From Pseudomonadota bacterium (GTDB lineage: Bacteria; Pseudomonadota; Gammaproteobacteria; Steroidobacterales; Steroidobacteraceae): 53,463 bases of DNA. This document shows, piece after piece, positions 43,245 to 51,962 of this stretch; the first letter of the stretch is position 1; every line of letters begins with the position of its first letter. A model generated the notes under the pieces. It made no database searches and was not told where the DNA came from. It saw nothing but the letters and a program-made list of their open reading frames with translations. The DNA lies in the NCBI GenBank assembly GCA_023417315.1, contig JAEZFW010000031.1, forward strand, positions 1-53,463, in the 5' to 3' direction. The translations under genes and the position numbers were made by a program.

Positions 43245-43883
43245 ATGCCTAAGGATGGAAGCGCTAGGATCAAGAAAGTGCGAACCAACTACGTACTCAT
43301 TGACTACGAAAGCGTTCAGCCGCCATCTATTGCAGTCCTTGAGCACGAGTGCTTCAAGGTCATCATATTCGTCGGCGAGAAGCAGGCTAAGATGAATTTT
43401 GATGTCGCAGCATCTGTGCAACGATTGGGAGCCCGGGCTGAATACATAAGAATGGCGGGTAGCGGCCCAAACGCGTTGGACTTTCACATCGCTTTCTACA
43501 TAGGCCGGCTTGCTACAACCGAGCCAGACGCCTACTTCCATATCATTTCCAGGGATTCGGGCTTCGATCCGCTGATCACGCATCTTAAGAAGCTGAAGGT
43601 CTTTGCAGCCCGCTCGAAGGATGTGACAGACATCCCGTTGATCAAGACATCCAATGCGAAAAGCCTTTCCGAAAGGCAAGCCGCGATTCTCGCCAAGCTT
43701 CGCCAGTTGGGTGCGTCGAAACCTCGAACGGTCAAGACTTTGACAAGCACGATCAGCGCGCTTTTTCAGAAGGCGCTTCCCGACGAAGAAATCGCTGCTT
43801 TGATAGAGCGGCTTCGTCAGCAGGGGCACATCTCAATTGCGGCTACGAAGGTCTCGTATGCGCTTCCGGAGCAGTGCGTTTGA
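43245..43883 (+). CDS. NYN/PIN-like ribonuclease-type protein
   Basis: 212 residues. The N-terminal half matches a conserved bacterial PIN/NYN-like family: TNYVLIDYESVQPPSI (Asp20, Glu22), VIIFVGEKQAKMNFDV, YIRMAGSGPNALDFHIAFYIG (Asp79) and YFHIISRDSGFDPLITHLKKL (Asp104, Asp108), giving the acidic set expected for a metal-dependent nuclease. The C-terminal part (QAAILAKLRQLGASKPRTVKTLTSTISALF, EIAALIERLRQQGHISI) resembles a small winged-helix nucleic-acid-binding domain. RNA cleavage is likely but unproven. It follows the lipoprotein gene by 24 bp and may be co-transcribed. Confidence 0.85.
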   Translation: MPKDGSARIKKVRTNYVLIDYESVQPPSIAVLEHECFKVIIFVGEKQAKMNFDVAASVQRLGARAEYIRMAGSGPNALDFHIAFYIGRLATTEPDAYFHIISRDSGFDPLITHLKKLKVFAARSKDVTDIPLIKTSNAKSLSERQAAILAKLRQLGASKPRTVKTLTSTISALFQKALPDEEIAALIERLRQQGHISIAATKVSYALPEQCV

Positions 43884-43954
43884 TAGCTATCTTGAGCGCG
43901 TTTCCGCGTAGCCATATAGATCAAGATTAACTACTAGAAGAAATCGGAGGAATG

Positions 43955-44746
43955 ATGCCCCGTCTGATCCTTATTGTTGCGATTGCCTTTGGAGCTGCAG
44001 GGCCTGTCATTGCTGGAGCGATGACGAACGATGACGTAGTCAAGATGATGAGAGCGGGACTCGACGAAAGCACGATCAAAGCGGCAGTGCGCGGTACCGA
44101 CGCGGCGGAGTTCGATACATCCGCGGAGGGGTTGATCGCGCTCAAACAGGCGGGCGTGCCGGAAGGCGTGATCCAAGAGATTGCGATCAGAAAGAGTGGC
44201 GCGTCATCGGCGCGCGGCAAGATCAAGTACACGAACGTTGAGGATGCGAAGGTACTCCCGTCACCGGCAGCGGTGGCAGTGGGGAAGGAGTACTACACAC
44301 GCTACACGTTCATGCACGAAGACGGCGAGCACAGCGCGACAAACTACTGGCGCGGCACGTTGGTGCCGATCAACACTAAAGCGAAACTGCTCAAGTTGAA
44401 GAAGAACAGCTTCGCGATCCGACTCGTGGAAAGCGGCGAGAAGATCGTAGTGAAGAACAAGCCCGAGTACACCAGCCGCAACGGACAGCAAGTTGCGGAC
44501 GAGATGCTCGCGCTGCAGCCGACGGAGATCGATCTGTACGGTCAGGAGATGGCTGAAGCAATTCGCGCCGGTACGCCGCGACTCGGAATGACGAAGACAC
44601 AAGTGCTGCTTACGCGCGGCTATCCGCCGACTCACGAAACGCCATCACTCAGCGGTCCTCGTTGGAAGTATTGGCAGAACCGATTTGGTACGCGGATGCT
44701 CGTGTTCGATGGGGATGTTCTGGTGGATGGTAGTGACGTGTACTAG
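43955..44746 (+). CDS. Secreted protein with N-terminal repeat-type domain and BamE-like C-terminus
   Basis: 263 residues. The signal peptide is LILIVAIAFGAAGPVIAG. The segment MTNDDVVKMMRAGLDESTIKAAVRGTDAAEFDTSAEGLIALKQAGVPEGVIQEI belongs to a small helical domain seen at the start of many secreted bacterial proteins. The C-terminal GMTKTQVLLTRGYPPTHE...RWKYWQNRFGTRMLVFDGDVLV resembles the SmpA/BamE fold. The function is unknown. ATG 43955 is preferred over the ATG at 43952 because GGAGG ends at 43950, leaving only one base before the latter. Confidence 0.8.
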   Translation: MPRLILIVAIAFGAAGPVIAGAMTNDDVVKMMRAGLDESTIKAAVRGTDAAEFDTSAEGLIALKQAGVPEGVIQEIAIRKSGASSARGKIKYTNVEDAKVLPSPAAVAVGKEYYTRYTFMHEDGEHSATNYWRGTLVPINTKAKLLKLKKNSFAIRLVESGEKIVVKNKPEYTSRNGQQVADEMLALQPTEIDLYGQEMAEAIRAGTPRLGMTKTQVLLTRGYPPTHETPSLSGPRWKYWQNRFGTRMLVFDGDVLVDGSDVY

Positions 44747-44901
44747 TGGCCAGCACACATTAAAGCCGCTTTCGACTCGAAGGCCATTCAACGCTGGCGC
44801 GGCCTGCACTGCTACTGATTCCGGATGTCCGGCAAGTCGCTACCAATGATGCGATCTAGCGGAATATTGCCATTTGGTCCCTACTGTATAAAACTACAAG
44901 C

Positions 44902-45666
44902 ATGTCCTCAAGCACCACGATCGAATGGACGGACGCCACGTGGAACCCAGTTTCCGGTTGCACGAAGATCAGTGCTGGCTGCGACTTCTGTTATGCCGAG
45001 CGTTTCGCCGAGCGTTTCAGAGGTGTGCCAGGACACCCGTTTGAAAATGGATTCGACCTCACGCTTAGGTCGCACAAACTTGCCGAGCCATTCAAATGGA
45101 AAGCTTCGCGAAGAATCTTCGTGAACTCCATGAGCGATCTTTTTCATAAGGATGTGCCCACCGACTTCATCGACAGCGTATTCGATACGATGGAGCGTGC
45201 GGATTGGCATGTGTTCCAGGTTTTGACCAAACGCAGCTCGCTGATGCGCAACTACGTGAATGCTCGATACGGCCAGCGGCCTGCGCCGGTGCACATTTGG
45301 CTCGGTGTCTCGATCGAGGACCGGCGCGCTTTAACTCGCCTACGTCACCTCAAGGAAACACACGCACGCGTTAGGTTTGTTTCGTTTGAGCCGTTACTCG
45401 GTGACTTGGGTAGCCTCGATCTAGCAGGAGTTCACTGGGCAATAGCAGGCGGTGAAAGTGGTCCAAACGCACGACGAATGGAAGCCGCTTGGGTAAGACA
45501 ATTGAGAGACGAGTGTCAAAGGCAGCGGGTGCCGTTCTTCTTCAAGCAATGGGGAGGATTGAGACCTAAGAGCGGTGGGAACCACCTCGACGGCAAAAAG
45601 TGGTTGCAGTATCCGAAGGCTATTGGGAAATCTCCGAGTCCGCTAAGCTGCGCCCCAGTAGGCTAA
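44902..45666 (+). CDS. DUF5131 (phage Gp37/Gp68-like) three-cysteine protein
   Basis: 254 residues. It opens IEWTDATWNPVSGCTKISAGCDFCYAERFAERF, with Cys20, Cys27 and Cys30 forming the GC...GC..CYA motif that resembles an iron-sulfur/radical-SAM-like cluster loop. Later conserved blocks are NSMSDLFHKDVP, FVSFEPLLGDLG, WAIAGGESGPNARRM and VPFFFKQWGG. Members occur in phages, plasmids and genomic islands, almost always paired with a TcmP gene, as here. The reaction is unknown. It is 28 bp from the partner gene on the same strand. Confidence 0.92.
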   Translation: MSSSTTIEWTDATWNPVSGCTKISAGCDFCYAERFAERFRGVPGHPFENGFDLTLRSHKLAEPFKWKASRRIFVNSMSDLFHKDVPTDFIDSVFDTMERADWHVFQVLTKRSSLMRNYVNARYGQRPAPVHIWLGVSIEDRRALTRLRHLKETHARVRFVSFEPLLGDLGSLDLAGVHWAIAGGESGPNARRMEAAWVRQLRDECQRQRVPFFFKQWGGLRPKSGGNHLDGKKWLQYPKAIGKSPSPLSCAPVG

Positions 45667-45694
45667 GAAAAATGGCGGCGGCAAGGAGAAGGCC

Positions 45695-46861
45695 GTGGCG
45701 AATAACGATCGGCAGCACTTTGAGAAGTACACGCCTCAGAACCAGATAAAGCACGAGATTCTGAGCAAGTATTTCAGTGCATACCTGAGAACGCTCGCGC
45801 GTCACGCGAAAGCTTTTCACTACATTGACGGGTTCGCGGGGCCGGGACTTTACGAGGGGAGATTTCAAGGATCACCCCTGCTGGCATTAGAAGTTCTGGG
45901 CGCTCAAGGCGTACCGTGTTCGGCGAGCTTCATTGAGAGAGATGCGCAGCTCTACTCAACTCTGAAGAAGTCGGTTGCGGCACATGCTGTAGTTAAGACC
46001 GGCAAATTGTTCGACGAGCCCTTCGTAGAGCAAGGCGAATTCAAAGATTGGGTGACCTCAGTTCTCGCGCGACCGATCTATAAGAAACACAAAACAACGG
46101 CAACGTTCGCGTTCGTTGATCCGTGCGGCGTTCGCGGCGTGCGCATGCGCGATCTCATTGCGCTGCTCAATCGCCCCTACGGAGAATGTCTTCTCTTCTG
46201 GAACTACGACGGAATCAACCGCTGGCTCGGCCTCGTCGCCAAGGGTGAACACGGGCGCACGGGTCTGGTGGAATTGTTCGGTGGGGATGAGCCAGTAGAT
46301 CAGGCGCTGAAGTTCTACGGCTCTACAGCGCCTACTGGTGACAAAGAGAAAGAAATTCTGCGGCTTTTCATGCGCGTCCTTAAGGACGGTGGCAAGAAGT
46401 TCATACTTCCATTTAGAGTAGAGGCGCGCGACAAAGATCGCACGAGTCACTACCTGATCCACTGCAGTGGGCACAGCCTAGCCTTCAAGATCATGAAGGA
46501 TGTCATGAGTAAGGCCACAACTAGTCCGACTGCCGGGACGTTCCACTTTTCAACCGCGGCCGAGACCGCTTCGCTGTTCACTCCTGCCGATGATGCTCGC
46601 ACTGAAGTTCTTCAGAGACTTTATGCAGGACCCGAGCGCGTTAAGCTTTTCACAGAAGAATGGACACTGCGCCCCGATGATTTCCTTATCGACAAAGATT
46701 ACCGAGAAATCTTGCTACGCCTTGAGTCCGAAAAGATCATTGAGGTTCTTGATAAGACGGGTCGCCACGCCGCGCCAGCGGTGAGGCGGCGGATGCGAGA
46801 TGGCAAACCAACTCTAGGACCGGACTACTACGTTCGAATCGTTCCGCCGAAGAGCGTCTGA
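45695..46861 (+). CDS. tcmP: Three-Cys-motif partner protein TcmP
   Basis: 388 residues. The start KYTPQNQIKHEILSKYFSAYLRTLARHAKAFHYIDGFAGPGLYEGRFQGSPLLAL is the typical TcmP opening; the YIDGFAGPG segment looks like a SAM-methyltransferase motif I. Further family blocks are ATFAFVDPCGVRG and ECLLFWNYDGINRW. TcmP proteins were named for constant pairing with the three-Cys (DUF5131) protein and probably form a two-protein system, function unknown. The start is GTG 45695, preceded by AAGGAG at a suitable distance. The pair's restriction to islands and phages suggests modification or defence work, by inference. Confidence 0.9.
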   Translation: MANNDRQHFEKYTPQNQIKHEILSKYFSAYLRTLARHAKAFHYIDGFAGPGLYEGRFQGSPLLALEVLGAQGVPCSASFIERDAQLYSTLKKSVAAHAVVKTGKLFDEPFVEQGEFKDWVTSVLARPIYKKHKTTATFAFVDPCGVRGVRMRDLIALLNRPYGECLLFWNYDGINRWLGLVAKGEHGRTGLVELFGGDEPVDQALKFYGSTAPTGDKEKEILRLFMRVLKDGGKKFILPFRVEARDKDRTSHYLIHCSGHSLAFKIMKDVMSKATTSPTAGTFHFSTAAETASLFTPADDARTEVLQRLYAGPERVKLFTEEWTLRPDDFLIDKDYREILLRLESEKIIEVLDKTGRHAAPAVRRRMRDGKPTLGPDYYVRIVPPKSV

Positions 46862-47042
46862 TCTGCGGGAACGTTCCTCTCTGAGCTGAACCTGGACGCT
46901 GACGTGCCAAGACGGCCTGACTCATTTAACGCGAGCACGCGCACAATGAAGCCATAGCTGAGTTAGCAGTCGCATCCTCGCTTTCAAGCGCGATGCTGTT
47001 TGGCTCCGCCTCGACCGTTCGTTTCCTTTTGGGATTTCCACA

Positions 47043-48554
47043 TTGAACGCATCCGCTGATGGTGTGACGGCATCGGAGCGATACCTGATACGACTTGTGC
47101 GCCGGTCGTTTCTTTCCCTGTGGAGCTTTCCGAATCTCTACCGAGATTCCGGGAGAAAAGGAGGAAAGGGAGACGGGCAGGAACTCGCGGACGTGCTCGT
47201 TCTATTCAATGAGCACGTCATTATCTTTTCAGACAAACACGTCACGTATCCCAAGCACCCCGACGTTCGCGTAGCGTGGGGGCGTTGGTATCGCCACGCA
47301 ATAGAGAAGTCCGCAAAGCAACTTATCGGCGCGCGCAACTGGATCCAGTCCCATCTGGATCGCGTGTTTCTCGATAAGGGATGCACGCGATCATTCCCCT
47401 TGTCATTCCCACCGCCTAACGTCGCAAAGTTTCATCTTGTCGCGGTGGCGCGAGGCGCACATCAAGCTTGCCGAGTTCACTTCAATAACCAGAGCCTAGG
47501 CAGTCTTATTATTGATATGACGGTGGAAGGTAAGGATCACTACGATGAACCGTTTCGTATCGGTCGAGTGCTTCCCCAGCCGTTCATCCATGTTTTGGAT
47601 GAGTTCTCGCTTGAGGTCTTACTGCGGGAGCTCGATACAGTCACAGACTTCGTCACGTATCTCGAGAAGCGAGAGCAGTTTTTGAGTCGCACCATGCCGC
47701 AGATAATTGCCAGCGGCGAGGAACAACTGGCCGCCGTCTACCTCACGAAGCTCAATAACGATGGGAGGCATGATTTTGTGCTCCCCGAAAACGACGCCGA
47801 CGGTCCCTTGCATGCTGTCTACTTCGATGAGGGCTTTTGGGAGGGGCTAGTCAGGAATCCGCAGTACGTGGCGAAGAAAGCGGCAGACCGGATTAGCTAC
47901 GCATGGGACAATCTCATAGAACACTTCATAAGGTTGTCCGATCCGACTTCCATGAAGGAGTCAGAACAGGCCCTCCGCCTTCTGGCGTCTGAATCACGTT
48001 TCTCACGACGACACCTCAGTGAGCAACTATTAGGTGCACTAAACAAGTCGGTTCGTGACGGAGAGCGATTCGCTCGGTGTGGCACTTCAGCCGATGATCC
48101 GAGCAGATGCTACGTGTACCTAATACTGCCGCGTCCATCATTCGTGAAGTCGGATGAGGAGTATAGAGAGGGTCGCAAGAATCTCCTGCATGCCTACTGC
48201 TCTGTCGCCAAGCTCCTCGTGCCTGGCGCGCGCATAGTGATCGGGATTGCGACTGAGCCGCGCGGGACAGAAGGCGCGTCCGAGGATTTGCTCGCGATGG
48301 ACGTAGGGCCGGGAAGTTGGAGCGAAGACCGCGCGCAGGAAGCCAGAGACGCACAGCTTCAATTGGGTATATTTCTAGAGGATCACATCGTGAAGTACAC
48401 GGGAAACTCGAAGGAGTTCCCTGATGTGCCCGCCGCGGCAAGGGGCCGTTTGAGTCCAGCGGACAGGCTTAGAGAGCGGGAGCGATTGCGCAACATCGAG
48501 CGCCTGAGAACGCGGCAGTTTAGCAAGAAGAACCGCGACCTAACGCGCCCGTGA
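47043..48554 (+). CDS. Unknown protein, possible PD-(D/E)XK-like nuclease
   Basis: 503 residues. Near the N-terminus LWSFPNLYRDSGRKGGKGDGQELADVLVLFNEHVIIFSDKHVTYP resembles the core of NERD/PD-(D/E)XK-type nucleases: a helix with Glu47, then Asp50 in a strand, then a strand ending in SDK (Lys65). WGRWYRHAIEKSAKQLIGARNWI follows, as in other members of this unnamed family. The remainder is a mixed alpha/beta region ending in a basic helix (LRERERLRNIERLRTRQFSKKNRD) suited to nucleic-acid contact. The D/E-x-K spacing is not canonical, so nuclease activity is a hypothesis. It follows TcmP by 181 bp and may belong with the DUF5131/TcmP pair. Confidence 0.7.
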   Translation: MNASADGVTASERYLIRLVRRSFLSLWSFPNLYRDSGRKGGKGDGQELADVLVLFNEHVIIFSDKHVTYPKHPDVRVAWGRWYRHAIEKSAKQLIGARNWIQSHLDRVFLDKGCTRSFPLSFPPPNVAKFHLVAVARGAHQACRVHFNNQSLGSLIIDMTVEGKDHYDEPFRIGRVLPQPFIHVLDEFSLEVLLRELDTVTDFVTYLEKREQFLSRTMPQIIASGEEQLAAVYLTKLNNDGRHDFVLPENDADGPLHAVYFDEGFWEGLVRNPQYVAKKAADRISYAWDNLIEHFIRLSDPTSMKESEQALRLLASESRFSRRHLSEQLLGALNKSVRDGERFARCGTSADDPSRCYVYLILPRPSFVKSDEEYREGRKNLLHAYCSVAKLLVPGARIVIGIATEPRGTEGASEDLLAMDVGPGSWSEDRAQEARDAQLQLGIFLEDHIVKYTGNSKEFPDVPAAARGRLSPADRLRERERLRNIERLRTRQFSKKNRDLTRP

Positions 48555-48732
48555 ATCGAATCCCTCCGGTGTCACAACGATGGGCACGCTCGGTACTCCA
48601 GTTGGTGCTGAGGCGGCCTTCCGCGAAGTGAGCTGATATCGTTCTGATGCGCTTCACGGTGAGAGCAATCGACGCCAGGTTGGATACTCGCATCCGACGC
48701 ATGACCGCCTCTGGCCGAAAGCAGTAGTCCTC

Positions 48733-50148
48733 CTAGTTCGCCGATCCTGACGTTTCCGCGGAAACGCGCTTCGCCTTCCTGTGTTGCTGAAGCAGTACTT
48801 CGATCCCCAATCCGTAATCCATCTTCTCTCCGCACCAGCGCGTAACCGCAGTCTTGTTACCAATGTGAATGCCTTGGTCGGTGTGGGTTTCGACCAGCTC
48901 TGACCAGTCGGAAAGCGGTTGCGTGAATCCTTCCGCGATGCTGTCGAACGCCTCGCCGTTGGGTTTGATGAAGCGGAATGCGCCGTCGTCGAGCACGAGG
49001 ATCTGAATGCCGCCTTCGTGGACGGCATGATGGTGGAATCGGCAGAGGCTGACGAGGTTGCTGAGCTTCGTTTCGCCGCCGTTCGCCCAATGCTTCACAT
49101 GGTGGCCGTCAATAAAGCGCTTGTTGGGGCAGCCGGGGAAGCGGCAGCCCTTATCGCGTGCGTTCAGGGCACGCCGTAAAGGCGCTGAAATCGTCCTCGT
49201 TTTCCTTCCGACGTTCAGCGGATCGCCATTCTCGTTCTCAATGATAGGGACGACGCTCGAATCACACGCGAGACGTCGACACGTTTCCGCGGAAACGCCG
49301 GGGCCGTGCTCGAGCTCGCAGCAGCCTGAGGTTTTGTCGCGTAACGTTTCCGCAGAAACGTGGACGACGATCTGGTTGCGGTCGCCGCCGTTCATCTCTT
49401 CGACGCCGTGCTTCATGAAGCTCTCCGCGATGAGTGCGAGAGCATCCGCGCGCCTCTGGCGAATATCGGGTTTGGCCTGCGGCAGATTGATCGTCGACTT
49501 CGCAGGTTCTGGTTGGGGGCTGTCTTCGACCGGCAGCTCTTCGACCGCTGCGTTGAGGGCTTTAATGAGCAGCGCGCCGGCTTCGGCCGGGAGGCGGGCC
49601 TTCAACACCATGCAGCCGTCGTGGTCGAAGTAGTAGCCGACTGAGCGATTCGCTCTCTGCTGTTCGGCGCGCGAGAGCTCTTCGGCTTCCTGCGCGCGTC
49701 GATAGTGACGCACGAGCGTTTCGACGTGGTTGGCAGTGCCGTGGAGCGCGATCGACAGAAAGTAGTCCTCGGTTCCTTCGCATGCGACTCGAGTGAGTGC
49801 ACGCGCTTTCGAGTAACTCAGCTCGCCGCGTTCCATCGCTGCGGAGATCTTAGGGAGCTTCTGCAATGCATGCGCGACGCGAACCTTCTCGCGTGCTGCG
49901 CCTATATCAATCCCGCACCGCCAATTCAGCCAATGCGCACACGATTGAGTCGCGCCGTCCGCCCAACCTTGGCGTCGATCGAATTCCGCGATGAGCATCA
50001 AGAAGCGATGATTGGCTGCGTTGAGATGACCGGCGAGTCGGGTGATCTCATCCTTGAGTCGATCCATCGAACGGCGATTCTCGGCGCGTTCGTCAGCGGT
50101 TAGATATCGCTTCTCGATCGGTTGGCTAGCTGCGTGCGATGCTTCCAT
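48733..50148 (-). CDS. DUF222/HNH endonuclease-family protein
   Basis: 471 residues. The N-terminal DUF222 helical region (RRSMDRLKDEITRLAGHLNAANHRFLMLIAEFD, SCAHWLNWRCGIDIGAAREKVRVAHALQKLPKISAAMERGELSYSKARALTRVA) is followed by a C-terminal HNH nuclease: ALNARDKGCRFPGCPNKRFIDGHHVKHWANGGETKLSNLVSLCRFHHHAVHEGG, with paired Cys zinc ligands and catalytic His. This family is often repeated in high-GC genomes and is suspected of mobility. Its DNA contains the palindrome CGTTTCCGCGGAAACG or a one-base variant at three sites, always read as VSAET: in the HVSAETL strand, in the family motif VSAETCRRLACD, and at the C-terminal KRVSAETSG. Confidence 0.92.
   Translation of the reverse strand: MEASHAASQPIEKRYLTADERAENRRSMDRLKDEITRLAGHLNAANHRFLMLIAEFDRRQGWADGATQSCAHWLNWRCGIDIGAAREKVRVAHALQKLPKISAAMERGELSYSKARALTRVACEGTEDYFLSIALHGTANHVETLVRHYRRAQEAEELSRAEQQRANRSVGYYFDHDGCMVLKARLPAEAGALLIKALNAAVEELPVEDSPQPEPAKSTINLPQAKPDIRQRRADALALIAESFMKHGVEEMNGGDRNQIVVHVSAETLRDKTSGCCELEHGPGVSAETCRRLACDSSVVPIIENENGDPLNVGRKTRTISAPLRRALNARDKGCRFPGCPNKRFIDGHHVKHWANGGETKLSNLVSLCRFHHHAVHEGGIQILVLDDGAFRFIKPNGEAFDSIAEGFTQPLSDWSELVETHTDQGIHIGNKTAVTRWCGEKMDYGLGIEVLLQQHRKAKRVSAETSGSAN
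48751..48766. repeat. 16-bp palindrome CGTTTCCGCGGAAACG, copy A
   Basis: A perfect 16-bp palindrome in the last codons of the DUF222/HNH gene, encoding VSAET near the C-terminus. Identical to copy B at 49282-49297. Confidence 0.85.
49282..49297. repeat. 16-bp palindrome, copy B
   Basis: An exact repeat of copy A, 531 bp away, encoding VSAET in the conserved stretch VSAETCRRLACD of the HNH protein. The protein motif is expected in the family; the identical DNA is not required by it. Confidence 0.85.
49345..49360. repeat. 16-bp palindrome, copy C (one mismatch)
   Basis: CGTTTCCGCAGAAACG differs from copies A and B by one base in the centre and again encodes VSAET, in HVSAETLRDK. It is 48 bp from copy B. 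Confidence 0.8.
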
Positions 50149-50381
50149 GGCTGCCTCGTGTAGCTGATCGAATGTACAGCAGTTTACTTCTTCAGAGAGT
50201 TCCGTGGAAGATCATTCGAGGAGATTAATGGGAGTTGTCTAGGCAACGGGATGCATTCGGGTTCAGAATGTTTCCCATTACTATGATAGGTGCGCAGGAC
50301 GGTAGGCGACGGCAGAGATTCTCGAGAGAGCATCTTTCTGCTTCAGTATCTCGAGGTCACGAACCTCAGGAGTCATCGATC

Positions 50382-51818
50382 GTGAAACGGGTAGTCGCAT
50401 TCGTCGCCTCTGCGGCGCTGCTTGGCTCCGCTCAGGGTGATCCGATTGACGATCTGGTTGCTGCGCAAATGGAACGTCAGCACATCCCAGGTCTCAGTAT
50501 TGCGATTGTGCAGAATGGCAAGATCGTGAAGCGGCAAGGTTACGGGATCGCGAATCTCGAGCACGGAGTGCCCGTCAGCTCGCACACGATGTTTCAATCT
50601 GCGTCACTCGGAAAGCAGTTCACGGCGGCGCTGACCTTGCTCTTGGTCGAGGATGGAAAGATCAAGCTCGATGATCCGATCTCAATGCACGTACCAAGCA
50701 CGCCAAAGTCGTGGGCGAAAATCACCGTGCGACATCTGCTGAATCACACTTCTGGACTGGCACCTGTAGATGAATCCATCGACTTACGCAGGGACTACTC
50801 GGATCAGGAGCTTCTAGCTTCGATGGTGAGGCTCCCGCTGCTCTTCCTGCCTGGTGAGAAGTGGAGCTACAGCAGTCTCGGGTATCAAGTGCTCGGCATC
50901 CTGTGCACGAGAGTCGGCGGTAAGTTCTACGGCGAACAATTGCGCGAGCGCGTCTTCGAGCCGAGTGGCATGAAGGCAGCCATAGTGAACGATCGCGAGC
51001 TCGTGCCGAACCGTGCAGCCGGATACGATCGAGTGAATGGAACGCTCGTTAACGAGGAATGGGTGTCGCCAACGCTCAACGCCACCGCAGATGGTGGCAT
51101 GTACGTTTCTGCTCAAGACCTGGCGCAATGGTCCATAGCGCTGGATGCAGACAATGTGCTGAGTCAAGGGATGAAGGAAGCGAGCTGGTCGCCAGGAAAG
51201 TTGAACGATGGCAGCACCACGGAGTATGGGTTCGGCTGGGAGTTGCGTTCGATCAACGGACATCGGTCCGTCCAGCACAGTGGAGCGTGGCGAGGTTTCT
51301 CCACTTATTTAGTTCGCTACCTCGACGACAAATTGACGGTTGTAGTACTCGCGAATCGCTCCCGTGCTCGCCCCGAGTTCATTGCAGAACAGATCGTAGG
51401 GCATTACATCCCGGAGCTGAGGACGAATCCCCCGACACAATCTACGTTCAGCACCGTTCCCTCGTTCGTCCGCGGAAGCATGAACGGATGGAGTGGGGAT
51501 GGTGCTCGCTTGCACCAAAACGCTTACGGCATTTACGAGGCGGAGATCGAGCTGAGTCCTGGAGATCACACGTTCCGCATCGCTTCCGAAGACTGGACCG
51601 CGATTGATCTTGGTGCGCTCCTTGATGAGGCGAGTCTCAATCTGAATGAGACAAAACGTCTGGATTGGAGGGGCGAGAACCTGATCCTGAATGTGTCGGA
51701 CGCCGCACGCTATCTGTTCCGCGTAGATCTCCGAAATCCCGATACGTCGTACGTTAAGGTGAGCCGACAAGAGAAATCTGCGCAGGAACGTGAGGACTCC
51801 CGCGCGAGACGCGACTGA
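50382..51818 (+). CDS. Beta-lactamase-fold serine hydrolase with C-terminal CBM-like domain
   Basis: 478 residues. The signal peptide is VVAFVASAALLGSAQG. The class-C-like catalytic domain shows FQSASLGKQFT (S-x-x-K), SYSSLGYQVLG (Y-x-S in place of Y-x-N) and QHSGAWRGF (H-x-G, replacing KTG). After about residue 355 a second domain starts RGSMNGWSGDGARL and continues GIYEAEIELSPGDHTFRIASEDWTAIDLG, which resembles the starch/glycogen-binding E-set domains of pullulanases. A hydrolase of this type with a sugar-binding module could act on an esterified or peptidic envelope substrate. GTG 50382 is chosen because CAGGAG lies 9 bases upstream; an open frame continues to 50235 without leader features. 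Confidence 0.88.
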   Translation: MKRVVAFVASAALLGSAQGDPIDDLVAAQMERQHIPGLSIAIVQNGKIVKRQGYGIANLEHGVPVSSHTMFQSASLGKQFTAALTLLLVEDGKIKLDDPISMHVPSTPKSWAKITVRHLLNHTSGLAPVDESIDLRRDYSDQELLASMVRLPLLFLPGEKWSYSSLGYQVLGILCTRVGGKFYGEQLRERVFEPSGMKAAIVNDRELVPNRAAGYDRVNGTLVNEEWVSPTLNATADGGMYVSAQDLAQWSIALDADNVLSQGMKEASWSPGKLNDGSTTEYGFGWELRSINGHRSVQHSGAWRGFSTYLVRYLDDKLTVVVLANRSRARPEFIAEQIVGHYIPELRTNPPTQSTFSTVPSFVRGSMNGWSGDGARLHQNAYGIYEAEIELSPGDHTFRIASEDWTAIDLGALLDEASLNLNETKRLDWRGENLILNVSDAARYLFRVDLRNPDTSYVKVSRQEKSAQEREDSRARRD

Positions 51819-51962
51819 TGGTCAAGGGTTCCGACGCACAACACAGCGGACGAATGTCGCTGCACTCCTAATCGCCCCCATGCCCGCTTCTGGCCGAGAG
51901 CAGTCATTCGAGTGGAACATAAAGTTCGCGGAGCCGTTGGCTGTAATCATGGGCAGGGTTGC

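Noticed and set aside
40487..43883. A complete Thoeris or CBASS system
   Set aside because: No SIR2-SLOG ThsA, separate TIR ThsB, CD-NTase or Cap2/Cap3 genes are present; the single TIR-SLOG gene does not meet either definition.
44902..46861. Calling DUF5131/TcmP a known radical-SAM enzyme system
   Set aside because: The Cys spacing is not the canonical CxxxCxxC and no substrate is known, so only the family name is used.
48733..50148. HNH gene as an intein or group I intron endonuclease
   Set aside because: It has a full free-standing DUF222-HNH architecture with its own start and no flanking extein or intron structure.
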